Positions 25,933-33,165 of a DNA stretch of 64,000 bases are shown in pieces; position 1 is the stretch's first letter, and each line of letters opens with the position of its first letter. The DNA comes from VRUE01 sp963817905 (GTDB lineage Bacteria; Actinomycetota; Thermoleophilia; Solirubrobacterales; 70-9): the NCBI GenBank assembly GCA_963817905.1, contig CAWFPS010000003.1, positions 1,178,001-1,242,000 of the forward strand, written 5' to 3'. The notes beneath the pieces are model-generated. The model worked only from the letters and a program-made list of their open reading frames with translations, did no database searches and had not been told where the DNA came from. The translations under genes were made by a program, and so were the position numbers.

Positions 25933-26577
25933 TCAGACGTCGGTCTCCAGCATCCGCCGGCGAAGCTCCTTGCTGAGGCGGATGAAGCGCTCAGCTTCGG
26001 GCGCGTCCCGCCAGAGCCGGGTCGGCTCGGGTGCGATCGGCGCCTGGTACTTGCCCCGCGGCCCATAGGTCTTCGTGGTTGGACCATCGAGCGCGTGCAG
26101 CGCCAATTGGGCGATGCGGGCACCCGGGTAGAGCTTGATCGGGCTGTCGCCGTCGTTGACGAGCTCCAGGGTGAGGCAGCCCTTGAAACCGGGCTGGACC
26201 ATGATCGCCGTCGCCACGATCAGGCCCACCCGCCCCCAGGATGAACGCCCGAGCACGTAGGCGCCAATGTCGGCCGGAACCCGTAGGAACTCCAGCGTTG
26301 CAGCGAGCATGAAATGCCCCGGATGCAGCCAGACCTCACCGCCGTAAGGGATGACGATGCGTTCGTGCATCTGCTCTATCTCCGCCTCGGTGAAGGCTGT
26401 GGGATCGAGGCCCGGCTTCTGGGTCCTTCGCATAACCAGGAACTCGGTGCCGAGGCGGAGGTCGATCGAGGCCTCCGCAACCTGCTCGTCATCGAGAATC
26501 GGAGTGACGACTAGGCGGTCCGCGATCTCCGAACGTTCCATCGCCTGCTTGATGTCCTCGTGTTTGAGGAGGGTCAA
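25933..26577 (-). CDS. dcd: dCTP deaminase-family protein
   Basis: 214 aa (TTG start at 26577, overlapping the upstream stop as TTGA; a GTG at 26598 would add seven residues). MTLLKHEDIKQAM matches the usual Dcd start. The signature GRSSWGRVGLIVATAIMVQP followed by GFKGCLTLELVNDGDSPI and LYPGARIAQL is intact, including the catalytic Glu in LELVN. Housekeeping Dcd makes dUMP/dUTP. Stand-alone dCTP deaminases in defence islands deplete dCTP upon phage attack, and this copy sits in an operon with a metallopeptidase in a defence-rich region. Either role is possible. Confidence 0.85.
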   Translation of the reverse strand: MTLLKHEDIKQAMERSEIADRLVVTPILDDEQVAEASIDLRLGTEFLVMRRTQKPGLDPTAFTEAEIEQMHERIVIPYGGEVWLHPGHFMLAATLEFLRVPADIGAYVLGRSSWGRVGLIVATAIMVQPGFKGCLTLELVNDGDSPIKLYPGARIAQLALHALDGPTTKTYGPRGKYQAPIAPEPTRLWRDAPEAERFIRLSKELRRRMLETDV

Positions 26578-27887
26578 GCCACACCAACCTCCTCCCACAG
26601 GCGCAGCGCTGTGCTCATCTCGATCGCCTTGGCAACGAAGCGCTGGTACTCGGACTCATCGACCGCGAGTGAGATCGCGCCGGGGGTATCCTCGTGCTCG
26701 TCGAGCGCCGCCAGCCAGCAGCCAAGCATGATCTCAGCGTGGCTCAGCGCCTCCCCATCGGGCCCTTCGACTGGGAGGACGTCGGCATCGAGGAGTTCTC
26801 GCAGGTAACCCTCGCACGCAATCCATTGCTCCGACGTGAAGCGAGCGTCGTCAAGCGCCTCTTCGCTCAGCTCCATGATCCGGGTCGAGCAGTTGCGGCT
26901 CACTTCCTCGGCGAACCAGGCGATCGTGGACCCCTCGGCCGGCTCCGTCGCCGCGTACTTGAACCAGGCCCAGATCTGCGCCAGCCGTTTCTCCAGCATC
27001 TGCGCCCAACCGCTGTGCTCGGCGAGGCGAACTAGAAGGCGGGTCCGCGAGGCCATGCTCGGATGTTCGGCGTCCGGTTCGGCCCATCCGACAGAGAGGC
27101 CCACCTCGGCGAAGGCGAGGAGGTAAGAGGGGCCGAGCAGGCCAAAGGCGAGCGCATCGCAGAGCAACTCGTCGATCCAGAGCCGCGCCATCTTTCCCCC
27201 TGCTTCCTCGACCAACGCCCCGAATTGCCCAGCGCGGGCGACCGCCTCCCCGAGCAGCGCGTCGTAGGCGCCACCAGCGAGCAGCGGCTCCAGGGCCCTG
27301 TCGACCAGCCTGCCGTCGCGGACCGCGGTGTGGGCGAGCTCATGGGCGAAGAGGCAGTGCAGGAGCATCGTGTGGCGCTCGTGGGCGGGGATGCTGAGCA
27401 CGATCGGCGCCGGCCTTTCGGGCTCCGGTGTCTCGTCACCGAGGTGCTCCTCGAAGAGCCAATGGAAGGGCCAGCTCTGGGTCGAGTACATGTAGTCGCG
27501 GCTCTGAACCGGCGAGACCTCTACACCCGGCCCGAGCAACGAGAGGGCGAGCTCGTCAGCGAAGTGCAGTGCACCAAGGTCGAACCTCTGCGCTTCGACA
27601 GGATCGAGCCAGGTCAGGGCCGAGTGCGTGGCCCAGACCAATGGCGCGTAGAGACGCAATTCTCGTGCGCCCGCCCGTTTCGAGGCTTCGCTGTGGCGCT
27701 GTGGATACTCGGCCTCAAGGTTCTCCACCTTGCGGGCGATCGCGTCGAGAACGGCAAGGACGTGGTCGGCCAGAACGGTGCCGCGACCGGCGGCTGGCAG
27801 CAGCGCCTTGACCTCCGCACGAAACTGCCGAAGCAGCCGCTCGACCGAGCCTAGGGCGAACTTGAAATCGTCGTCCGCGGTAGCCAT
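26574..27887 (-). CDS. HELAH zinc-metallopeptidase-like protein
   Basis: 437 aa, soluble. The zinc motif HELAH is at 182-186 (LHCLFAHELAHTAV). A downstream DELLCDALAFGLLG (E240, D244) supplies the third ligand pattern ExxxD seen in gluzincin-like peptidases. The remaining sequence is helical and unassigned. It lies between a small helical protein (37-base overlap upstream) and the dCTP deaminase. An attractive idea is cleavage of a regulator or activator protein to switch the operon, but no substrate is shown. Confidence 0.65.
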   Translation of the reverse strand: MATADDDFKFALGSVERLLRQFRAEVKALLPAAGRGTVLADHVLAVLDAIARKVENLEAEYPQRHSEASKRAGARELRLYAPLVWATHSALTWLDPVEAQRFDLGALHFADELALSLLGPGVEVSPVQSRDYMYSTQSWPFHWLFEEHLGDETPEPERPAPIVLSIPAHERHTMLLHCLFAHELAHTAVRDGRLVDRALEPLLAGGAYDALLGEAVARAGQFGALVEEAGGKMARLWIDELLCDALAFGLLGPSYLLAFAEVGLSVGWAEPDAEHPSMASRTRLLVRLAEHSGWAQMLEKRLAQIWAWFKYAATEPAEGSTIAWFAEEVSRNCSTRIMELSEEALDDARFTSEQWIACEGYLRELLDADVLPVEGPDGEALSHAEIMLGCWLAALDEHEDTPGAISLAVDESEYQRFVAKAIEMSTALRLWEEVGVA

Positions 27888-28351
27888 GGAGCGCCCTCTC
27901 GCCGGGAGCGGACGATTCCCGTCGCCTGCCCCAGTCGCGCTTCGCTGATTGTGGTGAACACGTTCAGCGCCGTCTCAAGGATCTCCGTGCGAGGCAGAGC
28001 CGGCTCCCCTTGACTTACTGCGTCAAGCGTCTCCGCAAGCTGGATGATCGTGGCGCTCGCCTCCTCCTCGCTCTCTCCGAGATCAACGGCGAGGACGACC
28101 ATGCTGCGCGCGCGCGGCACGCTTTCGCCGCCCAGCATCTTCTGAGGCGAGCCGCCTCCAACAGGCAGATCGGACTCTCCAAGCCTCACCAGCGAGCGCA
28201 GCAGCGCCCCGCCCGAGCGCAGGGTTGCCCTTGCTTCCTCGCTGAGGTCGGCGCCGGCCAATGCCTGGTCGATCGCCCAGATCACCCGGTTGGCCTTGAG
28301 GCCCGACTGGACGGTCGCGGAGAGTTCCTCTAGCCGTTCGAAGTCACGCAT
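27851..28351 (-). CDS. Small helical protein of the dCTP deaminase operon
   Basis: 166 aa, mostly alpha-helical (RDFERLEELSATVQSGLKAN; EEEASATIIQLAETLDAVSQ), with no recognised domain. I place the start at the ATG 28351 because AGAGGA lies seven bases upstream; a GTG at 28357 is also open. It is first in the operon and its end overlaps the metallopeptidase by 37 bases, which implies coupled translation. It could be a chaperone, inhibitor or sensor for the peptidase. Confidence 0.6.
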   Translation of the reverse strand: MRDFERLEELSATVQSGLKANRVIWAIDQALAGADLSEEARATLRSGGALLRSLVRLGESDLPVGGGSPQKMLGGESVPRARSMVVLAVDLGESEEEASATIIQLAETLDAVSQGEPALPRTEILETALNVFTTISEARLGQATGIVRSRREGAPWLPRTTISSSP

Positions 28352-28392
28352 ATCCACATCCTCTCGGCTCGGTCAACCCATCGTCGAGCACT

Positions 28393-28406
28393 ACTTTCAT
28401 ACAAGT
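28393..28406. promoter_or_regulatory. Operator-like site 1 between divergent genes
   Basis: ACTTTCATACAAGT, an imperfect ACTT...AAGT palindrome that resembles site 2 at 28476-28491 (ACTTTTATGAAAGT). It is close to the start of the minus-strand operon and adjoins TATCCTTATACC, an AT-rich stretch suited to a promoter. Confidence 0.5.
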
Positions 28407-28475
28407 ATCCTTATACCTGCCTCGGACGGTGGCAAAACTCTAGATTTTGTGCGCGAATTTTGCGGGAAGCTCATA

Positions 28476-28491
28476 AACTTTTATGAAAGTT
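28476..28491. promoter_or_regulatory. Operator-like site 2 overlapping a start codon
   Basis: AACTTTTATGAAAGTT has perfect AACTTT/AAAGTT arms. It contains the ATG (28483) of the divergent HTH gene. A protein bound here would block its own start, consistent with autoregulation by that HTH protein together with site 1. Confidence 0.55.
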
Positions 28492-29049
28492 AGAAACGCC
28501 ACGTTCCGAGGCAGAGCAAGGTGGCTGGAGATTGGAATTGCCGTCAGCGACCGCTCCCTGACCATGGCCGAGTGCGCGCGCAAGCTCGGCGTCAATGCCG
28601 GGGCCCTTCACCGACCGATCAAGGAGATGATCGAAGCGGAGGTGCTGGAGGTGGACGGCTCAACCTCCTTCGGCCGAAACGCCAGATATCGCCTACCGGC
28701 GGACCTGCGCGAGCCTCTCGAGGCCGAGGTGGCCGAAGGACAGCCGCTCGGCCGGATTCTTGAGGGCCAGCCTCTCTTCCTTGTCGAGATCGATCGCCTT
28801 CTCGACCTTGCCCAAGCGCTCGTCGAGAGCGACCTGACCCGCAGCGTGGTCTGGCTCGCGGAGCTGGACGGAGGCACCCGCTATCTGCTCGTTCTCGACA
28901 GCCGGCCTGAGCTGCACGTCGCCCATGCGCGCCTGAGAACCGCAATCGAAGCGACTGGCGGAAGCTGCCAGCCGCTCCGGACATCGCGGATCATGACGCC
29001 ACCGGCTTGGCGCGCGCTGCTGGCCTCTGCTCGCGACGCCGCGGGCTAA
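28483..29049 (+). CDS. Winged-helix/HTH regulator divergent from the dCTP deaminase operon
   Basis: 188 aa. Residues 20-75 read as a winged helix: SLTMAECARKLGVNAGALHRPIKEM, then EVDGSTSFGRNARYRL as the wing. The C-terminal half (VEIDRLLDLAQALV; GGTRYLLVLDSR) may bind a ligand or partner. Two matching palindromes lie in its promoter, one overlapping its start. A repressor of the neighbouring operon is the simplest reading. No Shine-Dalgarno is seen, so translation may be leaderless. Confidence 0.65.
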   Translation: MKVRNATFRGRARWLEIGIAVSDRSLTMAECARKLGVNAGALHRPIKEMIEAEVLEVDGSTSFGRNARYRLPADLREPLEAEVAEGQPLGRILEGQPLFLVEIDRLLDLAQALVESDLTRSVVWLAELDGGTRYLLVLDSRPELHVAHARLRTAIEATGGSCQPLRTSRIMTPPAWRALLASARDAAG

Positions 29050-29945
29050 GTGCTGCGCGCCGCCCCCTGTTGCTCCCGCATCTCGCGCATCACGGTTTCG
29101 TAGATCTGCTCGTAATTGTTCGCCCAGTCGTCGCAATGGGGCAGGAACTCGCGCAGGTAGCGCTTGCGCTCCTCGGAGATCCAGTCGTTGGCCTCGACGG
29201 CGGCCTGACGGCCGCTGACCAGCCGCCACTGTTCGGCGTCGATGCCGCCGAGGCGGGCGGTCGCGGGAACCGTGAGTGCCTCGTAGTGCCCGGTGCCGTC
29301 GCACCTCAGAGTGAGGAAGGAGCGGTGCTTCTCGATCGGCTCGAGGTGGTCGTAGGTGAGCGTTTCGACGCTGCGCTGCTCGGAGCGGATGTCCTGGCGC
29401 AAGCGGGTGATCTCCTCCGGGTTCTCACCTTTGCGCCCGTAGATCAAAAGGTAGCGCGGCGAGAAACCTCGGCGTCGCCACTCGGGCGGGATCGCGTAGG
29501 CGTTGAAGAAGACCTCGCGGTTGTCGGAGAGCCATTCGCGCCACTGCCGGAGCTGGTTCAGCGCCTGCGTCAGCTGGTGGGATGGTCGCGGTTCGCTGCC
29601 GCCCGCCAGCCACTGCTTGCCGGGGTCCTCGATCTCGATGAAGACGGGTTCGACCGCCCCACTGTGGCGGGCGATCCAGAGGAAGTCGGGGCGACGGTGG
29701 CCGAACCCTTGCAACGGCGGCTGGGCGACCATACCGTCCGGCCAGGCGCCGTGGCCCGCCCAGCCGGGGAAGGCGCCCGGAACCAGAGCCGGGTGCCCCT
29801 CGAGGAAACGCTGCATCTCCTTCTCCCCGGCTCCCTCGCCAAGCAGACCGCGGAACTCCGCCGTGGCCCGCTCGGAGTAATCCTCCCAGGACATAGGCGG
29901 CGGGCCACTGTCCCACGGGGGCGAGATGTCGGTGAGGTCCGCCAT
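29046..29945 (-). CDS. Shedu-like (DUF4263) defence protein
   Basis: 299 aa. The nuclease-like core is recognisable: EKEMQRFLEGHPALVPGAF near 41-59, RRPDFLWIA at 84-92, VFIEIEDPGKQW at 101-112, and ALNQLRQWREWL at 128-139. This D...ExE...Q series matches the PD-(D/E)XK-related domain of DUF4263 (SduA), the single-gene Shedu anti-phage system. Upstream and downstream parts are not assigned. It converges with the HTH gene (four-base overlap). Confidence 0.75.
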   Translation of the reverse strand: MADLTDISPPWDSGPPPMSWEDYSERATAEFRGLLGEGAGEKEMQRFLEGHPALVPGAFPGWAGHGAWPDGMVAQPPLQGFGHRRPDFLWIARHSGAVEPVFIEIEDPGKQWLAGGSEPRPSHQLTQALNQLRQWREWLSDNREVFFNAYAIPPEWRRRGFSPRYLLIYGRKGENPEEITRLRQDIRSEQRSVETLTYDHLEPIEKHRSFLTLRCDGTGHYEALTVPATARLGGIDAEQWRLVSGRQAAVEANDWISEERKRYLREFLPHCDDWANNYEQIYETVMREMREQQGAARST

Positions 29946-30084
29946 CGGGCCATCCTACGATCCCTCAGTGGCCTACGCGGACGATATCGAGACAGCCGAA
30001 GCTCGGATGAGCGTGTGGGGTGCGCTCATCGATCTCACGCCGCTGCGGCCTCGTGGATCAGTCCACTGGACGAACGACGCTGCG

Positions 30085-30507
30085 CTACGAATCCGCAGGA
30101 AGGATCGTGAAGGCGCCGCCCCGCAGCGGCGTCATCGCCCGGAAGGCACGCTGGTCAAAGCTGGCGATCCGGTCGGTGCGGTGGCGATCGGCGAGGACGG
30201 CGAGCGAGGCGTCGGCGAGGCCCAGCTCGAGGTCGCAGTAGCGGCGCGCCAGGTCGCGGGCCGCGCCCAGCTCTTTGCGATCGAGGCAGTCGACGAGGAA
30301 GGTGCCGGCAGCGAGGTCGTCTAGGAAGGCGAGCTCGACCTCGACACCGAGCCGGGTGAGGATCAGGTAGTCGGCCTCGGCGACTGCCACCTGCGAGGTG
30401 ACGAGCGGCCCCCGCTCTGCTTCAAAGAGCGCGACGACCGCCTCGTGCTCGGGATCGTCGGCGTCGGCCTGGGCAAAGAGTGTGCCGGCGTCGAGGATCA
30501 GCGTCAT
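30085..30507 (-). CDS. vapC: PIN-domain VapC-type toxin, second module
   Basis: 140 aa. LILDAGTLFAQADADD gives the first PIN aspartate (D6), VAVAEADYLIL the glutamate, and DLELGLADASLAVLADR and RIASFDQRAF the later aspartates. Start overlaps the stop of the RHH antitoxin by four bases. Family members are ribonucleases checked by the partner antitoxin. Confidence 0.85.
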   Translation of the reverse strand: MTLILDAGTLFAQADADDPEHEAVVALFEAERGPLVTSQVAVAEADYLILTRLGVEVELAFLDDLAAGTFLVDCLDRKELGAARDLARRYCDLELGLADASLAVLADRHRTDRIASFDQRAFRAMTPLRGGAFTILPADS

Positions 30508-30743
30508 CGACGGGGCTCGCCCCGAGCCTTGCGGTAGAGCTCATCGGCATCCCAGTGCCGGTCCACGTTGCCCCCGCTTCGCCCCTTCCCCATGCTGCGG
30601 AAGGTTCGCGACGGCGCCTCGGAGAGCACCCGATCCACTCCCTCGCGGATCAACTCGGCCTGGCTGCGGCCACTGGCACTCGCCAGTCGGCCCAGCCGCT
30701 CTGCCTGGGAGTCGTTGATGTAGACGGTGGTCTTATGCACCAT
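30504..30743 (-). CDS. vapB: Ribbon-helix-helix antitoxin, second VapB
   Basis: 79 aa from the ATG at 30743: MVHKTTVYINDSQAERLGRL (RHH strand and helix), then SGRSQAELIREGVDRVL; the C-terminal tail contacts the toxin. A longer open frame upstream is discarded because the RHH begins here. The ATG lies in a palindrome (ACCATATGTATGGT), consistent with autorepression. Confidence 0.85.
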   Translation of the reverse strand: MVHKTTVYINDSQAERLGRLASASGRSQAELIREGVDRVLSEAPSRTFRSMGKGRSGGNVDRHWDADELYRKARGEPRR

Positions 30744-30763
30744 ATGTATGGTACCAGCGGTAT
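30739..30763. promoter_or_regulatory. Operator-like palindromes at the second vapB start
   Basis: ACCATATGTATGGT (30739-30752) has perfect ACCATA/TATGGT arms over the start codon. The adjoining GGTACC-AGC-GGTATC (30750-30764) is a second, imperfect one. Paired sites of this kind are normal for RHH antitoxins. Confidence 0.5.
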
Positions 30764-30900
30764 CAGGTGGGGGTGAGTAGCGTCGCCGGCTCCGGGTCCC
30801 TACCCCGGCGCCGCAAACTCCGGGGTAGGGCAGAAGTCCGGCCATCCTCGCCGTTATCGTCAGCGCCAATGGTGGAGCGAGCCGAGGAGAACCACGGATC

Positions 30901-31464
30901 ATGGACGCAGCAGACCGGCCCCTGACCCTTCCTGAGCTGGCCGAAGTCGCCGAGGTCGAGTACGCGAGGCTTCACTCGTGGCTGAAGCGCGGCCTCGTGC
31001 AGGCGAGCGTTCAGACTTCCACCGGAAGCGGCCGGCCCAATCTGTTCTCCAGGGACGACGCCCTGCGAGCCCGCATCCTCGGCGACCTCGATCGTGCCGG
31101 CGTCAACTTCAAGTCGCTGCAGAAGACCGCCGAGAAGCTGAACGCCCACAGCGAGTTCTTGCAGGGCGAAGGCGTGCTGTCGGTCAACGGCACCGTCGAG
31201 TTCTTCTCCTTCGAGCCAGTCGATGGCGGAGATAAAGGAGCCCGGCGTCGTCTACCCGCTGTCTTTGGCCCGCGCCGCAACCGAGCAGGCGCTCTCCTCC
31301 TCTTCGTAGTTGGTCTGAATCAACTCGACTCAAACGCGATCAAGTTGATGTCCGACCGGTTTGAGAGGTTGCCGGCATGGGCGGTGGCCCGACCACAAGA
31401 ACGGAGACCCCTCGCCGGATTCCCGCGCCGGCGGGCGACGGGCAACTCGCGGGCGATGGACTAG
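30901..31464 (+). CDS. MerR-like HTH protein, possibly frameshifted at its end
   Basis: 187 aa as read. Residues 1-75 look like a MerR-type winged helix (LTLPELAEVAEVEYARLHSWL, SGRPNLFSRDDALRARIL), followed by a helix and FFSFEPVDGG. After about residue 112 the frame turns Arg/Ala-rich and unlike a protein. A short alternative frame from 31223 reads MAEIKEPGVVYPLSLARA and stops near 31310, a more natural ending. A one-base change near 31215-31230 is therefore likely. Role unknown; the next two genes read the same way. Confidence 0.5.
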   Translation: MDAADRPLTLPELAEVAEVEYARLHSWLKRGLVQASVQTSTGSGRPNLFSRDDALRARILGDLDRAGVNFKSLQKTAEKLNAHSEFLQGEGVLSVNGTVEFFSFEPVDGGDKGARRRLPAVFGPRRNRAGALLLFVVGLNQLDSNAIKLMSDRFERLPAWAVARPQERRPLAGFPRRRATGNSRAMD

Positions 31465-31757
31465 CCGCGCCGAACGGCAAGCCGGAGCCGAACTTCTGCG
31501 AGCTGAGGCAGGAGATCGATTTCGAAGCTGACGGAGACGTGGCTCCGAGCCCCGGCCTTCGTGTTCGCCTTGCTCCGCAGCATCTGCCGCTCGTCATGGC
31601 CGGGGGAGAACCGGTCGGCTCTGTCACCGAGCCCGATGCCACCGCGATGCGCCATTGCATCGAAGAGGGGTTCCAGATGGTGGGCTCGGTGCGGGCATTC
31701 GATTCGGCTTCGCGGCAAGGCAAGCTGACAATCTCGGGAACCGATGTAGGCGGGTAG
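31377..31757 (+). CDS. Small hypothetical protein upstream of the DUF4417 gene
   Basis: 126 aa, soluble, no family recognised. Residues from 34 on are well folded in appearance (EPNFCELRQEIDFEADGDVA; GLRVRLAPQHLPLVMAGGEP). The stop is two bases before the GTG of the DUF4417 protein, so the two are probably one operon. The start is uncertain because it overlaps the doubtful end of the MerR-like gene. Confidence 0.45.
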   Translation: MGGGPTTRTETPRRIPAPAGDGQLAGDGLAAPNGKPEPNFCELRQEIDFEADGDVAPSPGLRVRLAPQHLPLVMAGGEPVGSVTEPDATAMRHCIEEGFQMVGSVRAFDSASRQGKLTISGTDVGG

Positions 31758-31759
31758 CG

Positions 31760-32791
31760 GTGGAGGCGCAGGGCAAGCTGTTTGTGTCTGAGGGTCCGCT
31801 CTGTGCTCGCTGCCCATGGCGTAAAGACTGCGGAGCCATGTTCGGGGACAAGGCTTGTCGCGCCAGGTGGAAGAGCAAGGCCTGGGGTGGGCGGCAGTCT
31901 CTGCACCCCGCGTTTCGGATAACCGCGGAGTTCCTGGCGAGCGTCGGCGGGCCCGGCTTCGAGAGCGTGGCGGTGCGGCCGGCCGAAGTGCCGCCGCTCC
32001 CGCAGTACATGAGCCTGATCCGGATGCGCCGGGACCTGAGAGGGCAGTTGCGCAACTCGGTGTATGGGATAAGCGCCGGCGAGGTGATCGGGATGAGATC
32101 GAAGCCGTTGTCCGCGCAGGCGGTACGGGAGCTGGTCGGCCTGGAGCCCGACCAGTTGCTCGTCCTGCTCCTGTTCGGCAAGGACAAGTACTTGGAGCGA
32201 CTGTGGAACCACCGCCATCGATTCCTGCCCGAACTTGCCCGCGGCGGATTCGACCTCATCGTCGCTCCCTCCTACTCGCTGTGGGAACCGCGTCCGCGAC
32301 CCGAGCATCTCTACGCGCTCAAGAGGACGCTGCTCATCTTCGAGACCTTGCAGGAGCTTGGGGCGCCGGCGATCCCGCGGGTGGCATGGTCGGTGGACAG
32401 CGACGCCGAGCGACTGGCGAGCTGGGCCACCGACAATCCGGCTTTGAGTCACGTAGGAATCGACCTGACGACCTACTGCGGGGCTCGTGCATATGCAGAC
32501 CAACTGGAGCTGCTGGAGAGGTTTGACCAGCTGAGCGGCGCCAGGTTGTCTTACCTGGTCAACGGGCCGAGCAGGCTGGATCGCATTCAGGGGCTGTACG
32601 AAGCCGTATCTCCCGAGCGCATCCACATCGCCAACTCGCGGGCGATCGCCAGAGACAGTGCCCCAGGGACGAGCTTCCTCGAAAAGGAGGAAACCGAGGA
32701 AAAGGTGGTGCTGGCAGCGCGAAGCGTCTCCTCGAAGTCGGATGACACCAGGTATCGCAGCGCGAGTGTTGCGCCCACGCGGACCTACTGA
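31760..32791 (+). CDS. DUF4417-family protein
   Basis: 343 aa from a GTG directly after the previous stop. A cysteine cluster CARCPWRKDC with a later C (residues 15-35) is probably a zinc or iron-sulfur site. The main domain shows KDKYLERLWNHRHRFLPEL, GFDLIVAPSYSLWEPRPRPE and GAPAIPRVAWSVDS, the DUF4417 pattern. These proteins are common on mobile elements and phages; function unknown. Confidence 0.7.
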   Translation: MEAQGKLFVSEGPLCARCPWRKDCGAMFGDKACRARWKSKAWGGRQSLHPAFRITAEFLASVGGPGFESVAVRPAEVPPLPQYMSLIRMRRDLRGQLRNSVYGISAGEVIGMRSKPLSAQAVRELVGLEPDQLLVLLLFGKDKYLERLWNHRHRFLPELARGGFDLIVAPSYSLWEPRPRPEHLYALKRTLLIFETLQELGAPAIPRVAWSVDSDAERLASWATDNPALSHVGIDLTTYCGARAYADQLELLERFDQLSGARLSYLVNGPSRLDRIQGLYEAVSPERIHIANSRAIARDSAPGTSFLEKEETEEKVVLAARSVSSKSDDTRYRSASVAPTRTY

Positions 32792-32862
32792 ATACCGCAG
32801 GCTGCCCAACCACTTCGGAAAGCGCCCAAGGGATCTACTCCTCCATAATTGCTGGCCCAGAT

Positions 32863-33165
32863 TCAGGCTTGCGGATGACGCCCCCGACGGTGGATCAGGC
32901 GCCAAGTCGTACTGATTCCTTCGGCGGCGCGACTCGCCAGCACGCTCTTCCAGGCTCCGCGGCGCAGCGCGTAGTGGAGGTGTCCTGCCCACCACAGCAG
33001 CGCGCCGAGCATGACGAGGAGCAAGCCACTGGCGTTGCCAGTCACAGCAAGCCCTACCGCACCCACGAGTATGAACACGGCACCTCCAAAGCGCAGCGCG
33101 AAGCCGCCGAAGATCCAGAAGCCGAGCGCGGCAAGAAGCACCATGCCGATCGCCGAGAGAATCAT
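32863..33165 (-). CDS. Small membrane protein coupled to the integrase
   Basis: 100 aa with three hydrophobic stretches (residues 1-20, 24-42, 46-62: LLLVMLGALLWWAGHLHYAL) and a basic C-terminal tail. The ATG overlaps the integrase stop (ATGA), making it the last gene of the element's operon. Unknown function; an exclusion or regulatory role in the mobile element would be guesswork. Confidence 0.6.
   Translation of the reverse strand: MILSAIGMVLLAALGFWIFGGFALRFGGAVFILVGAVGLAVTGNASGLLLVMLGALLWWAGHLHYALRRGAWKSVLASRAAEGISTTWRLIHRRGRHPQA

Noticed and set aside
31655..31757. Longer start for the DUF4417 protein at 31655
   Set aside because: It would overlap the preceding gene and add residues without family resemblance. 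The GTG right after the previous stop fits better.
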